In this document: piece after piece, positions 36,522 through 45,651 of the stretch
Numbering within the stretch: the stretch's first letter is position 1
How the letters are laid out: each line of letters begins with the position of its first letter
Assembly: GCF_020733705.1 (NCBI RefSeq)
Contig: NZ_JAJFZM010000004.1
Coordinates: 1 to 64,000 of the forward strand
DNA: 64,000 nt
Reading direction: 5' to 3'
Source: Nocardia australiensis
GTDB lineage: Bacteria > Actinomycetota > Actinomycetes > Mycobacteriales > Mycobacteriaceae
Position numbers and translations under genes: made by a program
The notes under the pieces: generated by a model
Seen by the model: the letters and a program-made list of their open reading frames with translations, nothing else
The model's database searches: none
Told to the model about the DNA's origin: nothing

Positions 36522-36740
36522 ATGACCGAGCGGACCGATGCACCACTGATTGTCGCAATGGGTGTTTCGGGCTGCGGGAAGTCGACCGTCGGAAAGCTGC
36601 TGGCGCAGGCACTGCCGGTCGAGTACGCGGAGGGCGACGAATTCCATCATCACGCACAGCCGCTCATGAAACCATCAGCGCCACAACAACGCTCAGCAAC
36701 CACCTCAATCAGCCGATCGGTTTCGTCTAGCGATTCGTGA
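36522..36740 (+). pseudogene. Gluconokinase, N-terminal fragment
   Basis: The first 45 residues match gluconate kinase: PLIVAMGVSGCGKSTVGKLL with its P-loop, then VEYAEGDEFHHHAQ. After about 36660 the match stops, and the ORF ends in the 3' end of the convergent hydrolase gene. A normal gluconokinase has about 170 residues, so this is a truncated, dead copy. The P-loop Ser is Cys (SGCGKS). Confidence 0.7.
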
Positions 36741-37749
36741 TCGACAGCAGGATATCGGCTATCGGCTGGGGATCGGCGGGGCCGAAGTGTGGTGCGTCAA
36801 GTGTATGGACGTCGAATCGGTTGCCGGGGGTGGCCGCGTCCGCTTCGCGGATCATTCGGTCCTGCAGTGCCAGGGGCAGGAGGCGGTCCCGGGAGCACCG
36901 AATGTAGCTGCGCGGAATCCGACCCCAGGTGGATGGGTTGCCGCGGGCGTCATCCGTCCCGACCGCCACTGATTCGTCGGGCTCCAGGATGTTCAGGGCT
37001 GAACGAAAGGTGTCGTCGTCGTAATCCTCGGCGAAGGTGGTTTTCGCGGCTGCCAGGAACTCGGGGTCGGCTGAACGCCAATTGACTCGAGTCACGCCGG
37101 TCTTCTGCGGATCACCGAGACCGGGAATCGCCGACCCGAACGACTCGCCCACCTCCGGCGTCAGGAGGCAGTCCAGCACGCTGCGCAGCTGGACACAGCA
37201 GAAGGCGGTCAAGTAGACCAGTCGTGCAATGAGGTGGGGGATTTCGTTGGCGACTCGGGTGATGGTGGCACCGCCGAGGCTGTGCCCCACCAGCACCACC
37301 GGTCCGTACTCGGCGACTCTGCGTACCACACCTGCTACGTGCTCGACGTTGTCGGCCAATCGCACCTTGGCCAGCGGCGACGGTTCGTTCGCCAGCCTGG
37401 CCAGATCCTGGGGTGCCTGGTATGAGAGCGGAAACCGAGCCGCTGGGCCGTGTCCTGGCAGGTCGACCGCCACCGCGCGGTGACCGGCGAGCACTAGCGC
37501 GGTCTGCAGCGTGGTGTAGGCAGCGCCGTTTCCGTTGGAGCCGTGCACGATCACGAACGTCCGTGGCTCACGTCCGGTATGCGCTCCACTACGAGTGGAG
37601 CATCCGGCCACCACTGTGCCGGCGCCCAGCGCTCCCGCGGTAAGGAGCCACCTGCGTGACTGGTCAGGCACCGCTGGATTCCTTTCGCCGCCCCGAAGAC
37701 TGACCGAACGCAAGACCGAGGCCCACCGCGAGCCGGCTTGTCTCGACAT
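36727..37749 (-). CDS. Exported alpha/beta hydrolase, probable lipoprotein
   Basis: A 340-residue alpha/beta hydrolase. The N-terminus has a twin-Arg export motif (SRRWLLTAGALGAG) and a lipobox (VVAGC). The core shows FVIVHGSNGNG, VDLPGHG, nucleophile GHSLGG, and His in LDAPHFGPADP. Very similar to esterase/salicylate-esterase-like proteins (MenH/hydroxynitrile lyase group). The start at 37749 has an excellent AAGGAGGGG; a second GTG at 37671 with AAGGA would give a shorter signal peptide. It is divergent from a TetR regulator whose operator lies at 37777-37825, so induction by a substrate is likely. Confidence 0.88.
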   Translation of the reverse strand: MSRQAGSRWASVLRSVSLRGGERNPAVPDQSRRWLLTAGALGAGTVVAGCSTRSGAHTGREPRTFVIVHGSNGNGAAYTTLQTALVLAGHRAVAVDLPGHGPAARFPLSYQAPQDLARLANEPSPLAKVRLADNVEHVAGVVRRVAEYGPVVLVGHSLGGATITRVANEIPHLIARLVYLTAFCCVQLRSVLDCLLTPEVGESFGSAIPGLGDPQKTGVTRVNWRSADPEFLAAAKTTFAEDYDDDTFRSALNILEPDESVAVGTDDARGNPSTWGRIPRSYIRCSRDRLLPLALQDRMIREADAATPGNRFDVHTLDAPHFGPADPQPIADILLSITNR

Positions 37750-37776
37750 GCCAACCCCTCCTTCTGGAAACTTTTT

Positions 37777-37825
37777 CGATGCAACTGCATCGAAACCCTA
37801 GCATCGTTTCGATGCAGTTGCATCG
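37777..37825. promoter_or_regulatory. TetR operator: 20-bp perfect inverted repeat made of nested palindromes
   Basis: The left arm 37777-37796 and right arm 37806-37825 are exact reverse complements separated by 9 bases. Each arm itself contains the near-palindrome CGATGCAACTGCATCG (or its complement), so two complete half-operators face each other. The block lies between the divergent hydrolase (start 37749) and TetR (start 37839) genes, covering where both promoters should be. Two TetR dimers could bind side by side. Confidence 0.85.
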
Positions 37826-37838
37826 GTATGATGTCGGA

Positions 37839-38432
37839 GTGCCGAGAAAGGTGGATCACGATAGTCGTCGCCGGCTGGTCGCCGAAGCGGTGTGCCGACT
37901 GGTCGGCCGGGAGGGTATCGAGGCCGCGACGCTGCGTGAGGTGGCGGCCGAAGCCGGAGTCTCGATGGGTGCGGTGCAGCGGTGCTTCCAGACTCGGCAG
38001 CAGATGCTGATCTTCGCGCAAGAGCACGTGAACCAGCGGATTGCCGAACGCGCGAAGGCTCGGATCGCGGCATCACTTGACCCGGAGTCTGTCGTCACCA
38101 TGGTCGAGGAAATCTTGACCGCGCTGCTCGTGTGTGACGAGGATCTGGTCGAGGCACGAGTTTGGATCGCTTTCACCGCGCAGGCGGCCGTCGATCCCAC
38201 CGTCGCCGCCGCCCAGCGCGAGCATTACCGCGGACTCACCGAAGGGCTGAGATCGTTGGTGACGCTGGGACAGCAGAACGGACAGATCGCCGCGAGTGTC
38301 GACGCCGACCGCATCGCTGACGAACTCATCGCCATCACTGATGGACTGATGATCCAGGTGCTGATGGGACGCCACACTCTCGAATCGGCGCGCACCGCTC
38401 TGCACGCCGCAACGACGGCACTGCGGACCTGA
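37839..38432 (+). CDS. TetR family transcriptional regulator
   Basis: About 197 residues from GTG 37839, which matches the usual family start (PRKVDHDSRRRLVAEAV). The HTH is GIEAATLREVAAEAGVSMGA followed by VQRCF. The C-terminal ligand domain is all helical with a TetR_C_6-like AQAAVDPTVAAAQREHYRG. Earlier in-frame ATG codons lie inside the operator palindromes and would add residues encoded by the repeat (MQLHR twice), which is unlikely to be functional. It probably represses itself and the divergent exported hydrolase. Confidence 0.88.
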   Translation: MPRKVDHDSRRRLVAEAVCRLVGREGIEAATLREVAAEAGVSMGAVQRCFQTRQQMLIFAQEHVNQRIAERAKARIAASLDPESVVTMVEEILTALLVCDEDLVEARVWIAFTAQAAVDPTVAAAQREHYRGLTEGLRSLVTLGQQNGQIAASVDADRIADELIAITDGLMIQVLMGRHTLESARTALHAATTALRT

Positions 38433-38623
38433 TATCAATCATCGGATTGCTATTCGCGTCACGACCGGCTCCTCGCAACATGCACCGAATTGACCGACTT
38501 GGCCAGGCTCGTAACCGAATTCGCGTCCATCATGACCGAACGCCGGGGCAGCGAATGAACTTGTTCGATGACTCGGCCGCCGAGATTACAAAAAACGCTG
38601 AACGAGTGTTTAATATGTTGATC

Positions 38624-39472
38624 ATGTGTTCAACGGATGGCGGTCTGCCCGCTGGCGAGAAGATCCATGTCGACATGAGCGGGGCGCCTCAGACGATGCT
38701 TGCGACGTTGTATGCCAAGGCGCTCGACGCCGGCGCCGAGAATTCGATGTTGCGCGACATCTGGGCCAGGGATGCGGTCAGCCGTATCGACTACGACTGG
38801 CACCGCACCAGTATCACGGCCCGCAACCAATCCGGCGTGACCAGCCGCACGGTGCACTTCGACCTCTGGGCGCGGGAATTCCTCGCCCGGCATCAGCGAG
38901 CTACGGTGCTGCACCTCGGTTGCGGGCTGGACAGCCGCGTATTCCGGCTGGACCCCGGGCCAGGGGTCGAGTGGTACGACGTCGACTACCCGGAGGTGAT
39001 CGATCTTCACGAGAAGCTGTATCCCTCCCGCGAGCACTACCACCGTGTACCGGCCTCTGTGACGAGTTCGGATTGGCTGCAGAACATCGCCGGGGACCAA
39101 CCGGTGCTGTTGATCGCCGAGGGCCTCACCATGTACCTGACCGAAGCCGAGGGCATCGGCCTCTTCCGCGCGGTGGTTGAGCACTTCCCTTGCGGCGAAC
39201 TTCAATTCGACGTGTTCAACTCCCTGGGGATCCGGTCCCAGAAGATCAACACCATCGTCCGGCGTTCCGGTTCAACACTGCACTGGGCGATCAACGGCCC
39301 CGACGACATAGTCTCCAAGGTTTCCGGTCTACGTCGGCTCGACGCGATCTCGGTGTTCGATTCCGAGTCGTTCCGCCGCGGCGTTTCCGGCGGCTACCGA
39401 TTGACCGGAAAACTGATGTCGCTGGCTCCCGCGGTGCGGATGATGGCTCAATACCACCGCTATGCATTCTGA
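38624..39472 (+). CDS. Leucine carboxyl methyltransferase-like SAM-dependent methyltransferase
   Basis: A class I O-methyltransferase of the LCM/PPM family, common in actinomycetes as secondary-metabolite or self-methylating enzymes. Motif I is VLHLGCGLDSRVFRLD, followed by YDVDYPEVIDLHEKLYP and VLLIAEGLTMYLTEAEG. The long ORF extends upstream to 38447, but conserved residues begin near MSGAPQTMLATLYAKALDAG (ATG 38675). ATG 38624 is my compromise and no candidate has a strong ribosome site. Transcribed alone. Confidence 0.8.
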   Translation: MCSTDGGLPAGEKIHVDMSGAPQTMLATLYAKALDAGAENSMLRDIWARDAVSRIDYDWHRTSITARNQSGVTSRTVHFDLWAREFLARHQRATVLHLGCGLDSRVFRLDPGPGVEWYDVDYPEVIDLHEKLYPSREHYHRVPASVTSSDWLQNIAGDQPVLLIAEGLTMYLTEAEGIGLFRAVVEHFPCGELQFDVFNSLGIRSQKINTIVRRSGSTLHWAINGPDDIVSKVSGLRRLDAISVFDSESFRRGVSGGYRLTGKLMSLAPAVRMMAQYHRYAF

Positions 39473-39733
39473 ATCCACCGGTGCCGGCCTCCCCGGCTCG
39501 TGCCCCGCGACTTTGCCCGAGTGTGTACCGGTTGCTCCGCAGCCGGACGGGATCGGTTGTTTCCGCAGCGATGCAGGGAGGGCTCGGTTCACCGCGGCGA
39601 CGCGAGTTCCTTGGACCCCGCGCTCGACGGACCCGGGTGCGGATAAGGAGGGTGGCGAAGAAACCACCCGACCAGTCCATCAAATGGGCCCATACAGGTG
39701 AGAATCGGCCTCCACCCGACCTCGATACACAGG

Positions 39734-40336
39734 CTAATCGGCTGTCACGGCCGGGGTGATGTGGATGAGATGGCCGAGCGGCGTCGCCTTGCACTTTTGC
39801 GCGACGCGATGGGAGGCGATGTTGTCCTCGTCGGCACTGTAGAACAGGATCAAGTCCCGGGCTGCGAGTTGATCCGCCCAGGCGTTCACGGCCGTTGCCG
39901 CGAGGCCACAGCCGCGGTGGGCTTCATTTGTTTCTACACCGACTTCAGCGGCGCGGTCGGTGAGGCGCGCGCAGTGGGCAAGGCTGACCGCACGATCACC
40001 GTCGGTGATTGCTGCCCAGGGGCCGTGGTTGCCGCTCATGAGTTTGCCCCATTGCCCGGCTGTCCATCCGTCCGGCGGTTCCAGTGGGACCGGCGCGGTC
40101 ACGAGGCGGAGACCGGCGGGTAGTCCTCTCCGTGGGTTCGTGGCGTTCAGTCGCCAGCAGCGCGAGATCGCGACAGCGATCGTCTCTGCCGGGGCCGGTC
40201 GTGTCATTCCGGAAACTGTGACGGATCGTCCATCGACGCTGACTGCTGTAGCAGCAATAGTGTTACCGGCGAGACCGCCGTCGGTCCATCCCCATGTGGT
40301 CCGGGCTTCGAGCGCGAGCAGTTCAAGTGTGTCCAC
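39734..40336 (-). CDS. GNAT family N-acetyltransferase
   Basis: About 200 residues from GTG 40336. The GNAT fold shows in the strand VSLAHCARLTDRAAEVGVET, the acetyl-CoA loop NEAHRGCGLAATAVNAW (R-G-x-G-x-A), and the late ILFYSADEDNIASHRVAQK, where the N-x-A-S-x-x-V pattern is typical. It acetylates an unknown amine. The open frame continues far upstream, but that extension overlaps unrelated DNA and lacks conserved sequence. No clear operon partner. Confidence 0.75.
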   Translation of the reverse strand: MDTLELLALEARTTWGWTDGGLAGNTIAATAVSVDGRSVTVSGMTRPAPAETIAVAISRCWRLNATNPRRGLPAGLRLVTAPVPLEPPDGWTAGQWGKLMSGNHGPWAAITDGDRAVSLAHCARLTDRAAEVGVETNEAHRGCGLAATAVNAWADQLAARDLILFYSADEDNIASHRVAQKCKATPLGHLIHITPAVTAD

Positions 40337-40664
40337 GGCCCGGACTGTAGTAAACGGCGACCGCCACAGCGATCGAATTATGCCGGCCCGCCGGACAGCA
40401 GCATTCCGTCGGCGGTGCGGGCGGCCGAACTGCCGGCCGGCACCGAGGACGACTACACCGCTCCGGAAGGGTTGTACGAAGAATTGGCCGGGGACGGGGA
40501 ATGCGCCCGCGACGACATTGCGGAGAACCGCGCGGCCCGCCTCGCCGAATATGGCGAGACCGCGAAGGCAAACGCACCGCCTCACCCCTCGTCGGGTGAC
40601 GCGGTGCGCTATGTGAACTGCCCTGACCCGAGTAACGCGAACAGGGCGTATACACGCCGAGGGT
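40337..40664. other. Region between acetyltransferase and IS630 remnant
   Basis: About 330 bases with no recognised gene. A plus-strand frame (EDDYTAPEGLYEELAGDGE, then IAENRAARLAEYGETAKAN) has coding-like acidic composition and may be the remains of a gene cut by the insertion element, but I cannot name it. Confidence 0.35.
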
Positions 40665-41309
40665 CTAGTGTCCTGCACCGGGAATTCGTTGAAGATATGA
40701 GGCGAGTCGTTCGAAGATCTGGTCGGCGGTCTTGGTCCAGGTGAACGGTTTCGGGTCGGTGTTCCAGTTCGCGATCCAGGTACGGATGTCTTTCTCCAAC
40801 GCGTAAAGGGATCGGTGGGCGGTGCGGCGGAGTTTCTTGTCGGTGAGTAGCCCGAACCATCGTTCGACCTGGTTGAGCCACGAGGAGTAGGTGGGGGTGA
40901 AGTGCATGTGGAAGCGGGGTTGTGCGGCAAGCCATTTCACGATGGCGGGTGCTTTGTGGGTGCTGTAGTTGTCACAGATCAGATGTACATCGAGTTCGGC
41001 GGGGACCTGTGTGTCGAGTTTGGTCAGGAACTTCTTGAACTCGATCGCGCGGTGACGACGGTGGATCGAGCCGAAGACTTCGCCGGTGGCTACGTCGAGG
41101 GCGGCGAACAATGTGGTGATGCCGTGACGGATGTAGTCGTGGGTGCGTCGCTGCGGCATGCCCGGCATCATCGGTAGCACCGGTGCCGACCTGCCCAGTG
41201 CCTGGATCTGGGATTTCTCGTCCACGCACAGGACCAGCGCTTTCTCGGGCGGATCGAGATACAGTCCGACCACGTCGCGGACCTTGTCGATGAACTGTGG
41301 ATCGTTACT
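40665..41309 (-). mobile_element. IS630 family transposase, 5'-truncated
   Basis: The DDE domain is present: first Asp in ALVLCVDEKSQIQALGRSAP, second in VHLICDNYSTHKAP, and Glu in TYSSWLNQVERWFGLL. The C-terminal half ends LQRIPGAGH. The N-terminal HTH half of the transposase is missing: coding-like sequence begins at about 41309 (NDPQFIDKVRDVVGLY) and is joined there to unrelated DNA. The right end begins at about 40667 with TAGTGTCCTGCACCGGGAAT, consistent with TA target preference. No matching left end was found, so the element is immobile. Confidence 0.85.
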
Positions 41310-41463
41310 GGCGGCGCTGGAGCCACTGTCGGTCGACGAGGCGGGGATCGTGCTCGATGCGACCGAAGATCCCGCGCGGTTGGTGCGGGAAGCGATTGCG
41401 GCACTGCGTGATTCGAACGCCGCATGGACTCCGATCGTGGGCGAGGATCCCCGCGTCCAGGTG

Positions 41464-41901
41464 TCAGTCGAGGCAGAACTCGTTGCCCTCGGGATCGGCC
41501 ATCACGATGTGACCGGCGCCCAGCGGTGCAGCGGGCTCGTAGCGCTGGAGCCGGGTGCCGCCGTGGGAGACGAGCCGCTCGGCCTCCGCCTCCAACGCCG
41601 CCATCCGCGAGTCGCCCGCTAGCCCCGGGGCGGCTCGCACATCGAGGTGCACGCGGTTCTTGACCTGCTTGGGCTCGGGCACCCGCTGGAAGAACAGCCG
41701 TGGTCCGGTGCCTTCGGGGTCGATCACCGCCGAGGCGTCATTGCGGCTCTCGGGCGGCACGCCCATCGCTTCGAGGGCCTGCTCCCACGACTCGAAACCC
41801 TGGGGTGGGTCCTGTAGTTGGTAACCGAGCGCCTCGGCCCAGAACGCCGCCAAGCCGGCGGGGTCGGCGCAATCGAAGGTGATCTGTACTTCGCGGGCCA
41901 T
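41464..41901 (-). CDS. VOC (glyoxalase/bleomycin-resistance fold) protein
   Basis: A 145-residue vicinal-oxygen-chelate protein: ITFDCADPAGLAAFWAEALG at the start, then RLFFQRVPEPKQVKNRVHLD, and a closing HIVMADPEGNEFCLD with the usual metal-side Glu. Substrate unknown; typical actinobacterial glyoxalase-like. The ATG follows GAGGCGAG and lies one base after the DinB-gene stop, so the two are one operon. The WYL regulator divergent from that operon is the probable controller. Confidence 0.9.
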   Translation of the reverse strand: MAREVQITFDCADPAGLAAFWAEALGYQLQDPPQGFESWEQALEAMGVPPESRNDASAVIDPEGTGPRLFFQRVPEPKQVKNRVHLDVRAAPGLAGDSRMAALEAEAERLVSHGGTRLQRYEPAAPLGAGHIVMADPEGNEFCLD

Positions 41902-41902
41902 C

Positions 41903-42475
41903 TCAGCTCGCCTCCTTATGGGTGTGCGCGTGGAGGTCGCGGAGCAGGCAGACCTCGGCCAGATGGTGGATCAGCTCGCGGTTGATATGTAACACCAGCG
42001 CTGCCAGCGGGCGCTCGGCGTACGGCCCCTCCGCCGCCCCGCACGGTCGGGCGAGGCCGGTTTCGCCGAGGGATTCGACCCCGGCCAGCCAGATGGCGTA
42101 CTCCGCGTCGAGCTGGGCCAGTGCCGCCGTCGCCGTCGGGGCGTACTCGAATGACTGGTAGTCGGTGGACGCGCGACCGAAATGCGCGGCATTGCGCATC
42201 GCGAGCACGCCGACGATCACGTGCCCGAGTCGCCAGGCGATCGTCGTGAACGGTGGCGGGTCGGGCATCGGCATCGCGAAATCTATGGTCATCGCGCCAG
42301 ACCCCGCCTGCACGGGTGCGACGCTGGTGCCGCGTGGATGCACATTCCAGCAGCTGGGCGTCGGCTCCCAGAAATACTCGTCGTCGGTGAGCCCGTCGAG
42401 GCGATCGCGTAGCTGGTTGGTCCAGTGCCAATTGAACTGCTCTCGAAGCAGGGGACTCCAGGTCTGGTCGGTCAT
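41903..42475 (-). CDS. DinB family protein
   Basis: About 190 residues of the DinB/YfiT four-helix fold, which binds a metal through three His and includes thiol transferases. Seen: LLREQFNWHWTNQLRDRLDG, TIAWRLGHVIVGVLAMRNAA with the central His, and LVLHINRELIHHLAEVCLLR with the C-terminal His pair. ATG 42475 matches the conserved start (TDQTWSPLLREQ). First gene of the DinB-VOC operon, divergent from a WYL regulator. Confidence 0.88.
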   Translation of the reverse strand: MTDQTWSPLLREQFNWHWTNQLRDRLDGLTDDEYFWEPTPSCWNVHPRGTSVAPVQAGSGAMTIDFAMPMPDPPPFTTIAWRLGHVIVGVLAMRNAAHFGRASTDYQSFEYAPTATAALAQLDAEYAIWLAGVESLGETGLARPCGAAEGPYAERPLAALVLHINRELIHHLAEVCLLRDLHAHTHKEAS

Positions 42476-42536
42476 GGTTCCAGGCTCTCGCATATAGCGG
42501 ACAGGATCGTTCCGTGATCTGTGAAATGATGATCGG

Positions 42537-43496
42537 GTGACCGTCGAGGGGACAACCGAGCGGGTGTTGCGTTTGCTCGCGCTGTTGCAGCGCAGGCCGT
42601 CCTGGACCGCCACCGAGCTCGCCGTAGAGTTGGGCGTCACCGATCGCTCGGTGCGCCGTGACGTGGAGCGGCTGCGCACTATCGGCTACCCCGTGCACGC
42701 GACGGCGGGCGTCGGCGGCGGCTACCAGCTCGGCGCGGGCGCCCGGCTGCCGCCGCTACTCCTCGACGACGAGGAGGCGATCGCGACAGCGGTGTCCCTG
42801 CGGCTGGCGTCGGGCGGCACGGTCGTTGGGGCGGGCGAGGCGGCACTACGCGCGCTCGCGAAACTCGATCAGGTGATGCCGCCCCGGCTGCGCGCCGAGG
42901 TGCGTGCAGTGCACGGAGCTACAGCGACCCTCGTCGGCCCCGGGATCGAGATCGACGCGGAGCTGCTGGTGACGCTCGCACGAGCCTGTCGCGATGCCGT
43001 GCGGGTGCGGTTCCGGTATGCCGGCCGCGTCGGCGAGGAGCGCGAGCGCACGGTCGAGCCGGTGCGGATGGTCACCACCGGCCGCCGCTGGTACCTGATG
43101 GCTCTGGACGTCGACCGCGACGACTGGCGCACCTTCCGGCTGGACCGGATGCGCGAGGTGGTGGCGACGACCTGGCGCTTCCGAGCCAGGGAACATCCGG
43201 ACCCGGTCGCCTACGTGCAGCGATCCGTGACCGAGGCGCCGTACCGGTATCTGGCCCGGGTGCGGGTGCACGCCCCGCCCGACCGGGTACGGGAGCTGGT
43301 GCCGCCGCAGGTGGGGCGCGTCGAGGACGATCGCGACGGGTGGTGCGTGCTCATCGTCGGCGGGGAGGACCTGGACTGGCTCGCCGTGCACGTGGCCCGG
43401 CTCGGCTTCGAGGCGGAGGTGCTGGAACCTCCGGAGTTGCGAGAGGCCGCCGCGCTGCTCGCCCGCCGTGTCGCGGCGATGGCAGGGACCGGCTGA
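42537..43496 (+). CDS. YafY/WYL-domain transcriptional regulator
   Basis: A 319-residue regulator: HTH_11 domain (LLQRRPSWTATELAVELGVT, then DRSVRRDVERLRTIGYPV), a WYL domain with the eponymous segment TTGRRWYLMALDVDRDDWRT, and a WCX C-terminal extension. WYL domains bind small ligands or nucleic acid. GTG start. It is divergent from the DinB-VOC operon with a 61-base gap and likely represses it. Length and order are normal. Confidence 0.92.
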   Translation: MTVEGTTERVLRLLALLQRRPSWTATELAVELGVTDRSVRRDVERLRTIGYPVHATAGVGGGYQLGAGARLPPLLLDDEEAIATAVSLRLASGGTVVGAGEAALRALAKLDQVMPPRLRAEVRAVHGATATLVGPGIEIDAELLVTLARACRDAVRVRFRYAGRVGEERERTVEPVRMVTTGRRWYLMALDVDRDDWRTFRLDRMREVVATTWRFRAREHPDPVAYVQRSVTEAPYRYLARVRVHAPPDRVRELVPPQVGRVEDDRDGWCVLIVGGEDLDWLAVHVARLGFEAEVLEPPELREAAALLARRVAAMAGTG

Positions 43497-43622
43497 CGGC
43501 CCGATCAGTTCTGGTCGACACCGGTCCGGTTGTCCCGCGTCCCGCGTCCCGCTTTTTCGCGTCGAGGTCAACCCTGACGCGGTCGCGGGTGACGCCGTCC
43601 AGAATGTCGTGCCCGGAAATAT

Positions 43623-44417
43623 CTAGGTGCCGGGTGTAGGGCAGTTCGCGGTGGACACATTCGTGATGCACACCCCGGTTGCTTCTGTCAGCAGCAGCGC
43701 GCCCCCGGCTACCAGGGCGGCCACCGCGATCGCGCCGAACACCAGCACCCACAGCAGGCCGGGTAGGTGGGTGAGGCGGGCGAGTTGATCGGCGTCGGAA
43801 TCGGCGCCTGCGGAGTTGCGGACCTGGCGTGCTCGGCCGCGCTGCAATTCGATGACGGGTCTGGCTCCGGCCAGCAGCAGGAACCAGGCGCCGAGATAGG
43901 CGAAACCCGCTTGGAGCGTGTCGGTTCCGAACCACGACACCGCGAATACCAAAGCGCCGAGCCCGAAGACAGTGATCAGGCCATAGATATTGCGCACCTT
44001 GATCAACACCGCGGCGAGCAAGGCGATCGCGGTCCACAGCATCAGCGTGATCCGATCCGCGCCGAGCAGCGCGGCGAAACCGAGGCCGAGCAGCGGTGGG
44101 GCCGGATATCCCGCCATCGCGGTGAGAATCATGCCAAGCCCGTAGGGCTTACCGCTGGACACCGTCAAACCCGAGGTATCCGAATGCAGCGTGATGCTGT
44201 TGAGCCTGCGCCCGGTCAGCAGGGCGAACAGCGCGTGCCCACCCTCGTGCGCGATGGTCACGACATTGCGAGTCAACCGCCAAACGGGTCCGTAACCCAC
44301 CAGCACCAGCGCGACCAACGCGGTCGCGACCACCAGCCACCACGGCGGCGGCTCCTGGGTCGTTGTCAGCCGATCCGCAATGGAGGCACCGCGTTCGACG
44401 AATTTCGCTGTATCCAC
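43623..44417 (-). CDS. M50 family membrane metalloprotease-like protein
   Basis: A 264-residue integral membrane protein with about six spans and the zinc motif HEGGH in VVTIAHEGGHALFALLTGR. It matches the M50B-like group common in actinomycetes. Segment RRLNSITLHSDTSGLTVSSG follows the motif. A second zinc ligand such as LDG/NP(x)DG is not evident in the hydrophobic GMILTAMAGYPAPPLLGLG region, so protease activity is uncertain. GTG start. Stands alone between a regulator and an oxidoreductase gene. Confidence 0.85.
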   Translation of the reverse strand: MDTAKFVERGASIADRLTTTQEPPPWWLVVATALVALVLVGYGPVWRLTRNVVTIAHEGGHALFALLTGRRLNSITLHSDTSGLTVSSGKPYGLGMILTAMAGYPAPPLLGLGFAALLGADRITLMLWTAIALLAAVLIKVRNIYGLITVFGLGALVFAVSWFGTDTLQAGFAYLGAWFLLLAGARPVIELQRGRARQVRNSAGADSDADQLARLTHLPGLLWVLVFGAIAVAALVAGGALLLTEATGVCITNVSTANCPTPGT

Positions 44418-44568
44418 CGCCGCACCCTATCCGTCCGGCGACGGCCGCGCCCATCGCTTGTTCCCCGGTATGGCCCGGGTCAGTTCACGCTGTGACGGGT
44501 GTTCCAGTCGCTGCGGATTCGTGTGCTGTGTCGAGGGTTCGGAGTGTTGCTAGCCGCGTCTCGTGGGT

Positions 44569-45651
44569 CTACCCGGCATCCAGGGCGGGCTCAGCGCAGC
44601 CTGTGACGGTTGCGTGAGTCGTCGCGGATTCGCGTGCCGCATCGAGGATTCGAAGTGTCGCCATCGCGTCTCGCGGGTCCACCGGCACTGGGGCACCGTC
44701 GAGCAGTGCGGCGGCCATCGCGGTGTAGAACGCGGGGTAGTCGCCTGCGACGGTCGGGTACGTAGTCGCGCCGGGATCGGTGCCGAGCGAGCCATACTGA
44801 TCGGGTTCGACTGTGCCCCAAGCGGTTTCGCCATCGTCGGGGCGGCGTCCCGCGCGCAGCGCCGCCTCCTGCGGGTCCAAACCGTACGTTATATAACCGG
44901 CTTCGGAGCCGAGTACTCGGAACCGGGGTCCGAGCAGTGGTGCTATGGCACTCATCCACAAGTGGGAACGGACACCCGACTCATGGGTCAGCGCCACGAA
45001 CGCGTCATCATCGGTTTGTACCCCGTCGCGCCGACGATCCAATTCGCAATACACCGAGCGCGCCGGCCCGAACAGGGTGAGTGCCTGGTCGACGAGGTGG
45101 CTCCCCAGATCGAACAGCAGCCCCGCCCCGTCCGCTGCGGTGCCGACCTCTCGCCAGCCGCCCTTCGGCACCGGCCGCCACCGCTCGAACCGCGATTCGA
45201 ACCGCCGCACCGCCCCGAGGCTGCCCTCGGCCATCAGTTTTCGCACGGTCAGGAAATCGCCGTCCCAGCGTCGATTCTGAAAAACCGACAACACCGCTCC
45301 GTTGCGCTCCGCACGCGCGAGGAGGTCCTCGGCCTCGGCCACAGTGACCGCGAACGGCTTATCGACAACCACCGCCACCCCCGCGTCGAGCGCCCGCCGA
45401 GTCAACGGCGCATGCGTCCGATTGGGTGTCGCGACCACGACGAGATCGAGCCCGCCGCCACCCGCGAACAACTCCTCGACATCGGCCACCACCCGCACGC
45501 CAGGATGCTCCCGCCGTGCCTGCGCAGCACGCTCCGGCGACCTGGTAACCACCGCCGCCACCCGCATCCGAGGCTCGGCCGCAATCAACGGCGCATGAAA
45601 CACCGACCCCGCCAACCCATACCCGACAATCGCGACCTCGAGGCTGCTCAT
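44569..45651 (-). CDS. Gfo/Idh/MocA family oxidoreductase
   Basis: A 360-residue NAD(P)-dependent sugar/inositol-type dehydrogenase. Rossmann motif AIVGYGLAGSVFHAPL at the start, LVVVATPNRTHAPLTRRALD, catalytic-region DKPFA (in place of EKP), and the C-terminal half with FDLGSHLVDQALTLFGPARS carrying the conserved D-x-G-x-H. Substrate unknown. ATG 45651 is the family-typical start; the open frame upstream adds 30 non-conserved residues. Transcribed alone. Confidence 0.92.
   Translation of the reverse strand: MSSLEVAIVGYGLAGSVFHAPLIAAEPRMRVAAVVTRSPERAAQARREHPGVRVVADVEELFAGGGGLDLVVVATPNRTHAPLTRRALDAGVAVVVDKPFAVTVAEAEDLLARAERNGAVLSVFQNRRWDGDFLTVRKLMAEGSLGAVRRFESRFERWRPVPKGGWREVGTAADGAGLLFDLGSHLVDQALTLFGPARSVYCELDRRRDGVQTDDDAFVALTHESGVRSHLWMSAIAPLLGPRFRVLGSEAGYITYGLDPQEAALRAGRRPDDGETAWGTVEPDQYGSLGTDPGATTYPTVAGDYPAFYTAMAAALLDGAPVPVDPRDAMATLRILDAARESATTHATVTGCAEPALDAG

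Noticed and set aside
37779..37838. Longer TetR N-terminus starting inside the operator
   Set aside because: The extra residues are encoded by the operator repeat; GTG 37839 matches the family's normal start.
36461..39790. An 18-bp match (GGCCGAGCGGCGTCGCCT) at about 36463 and 39773 as an IS or repeat end
   Set aside because: Short, G/C-rich, no extended similarity or element between; likely chance.
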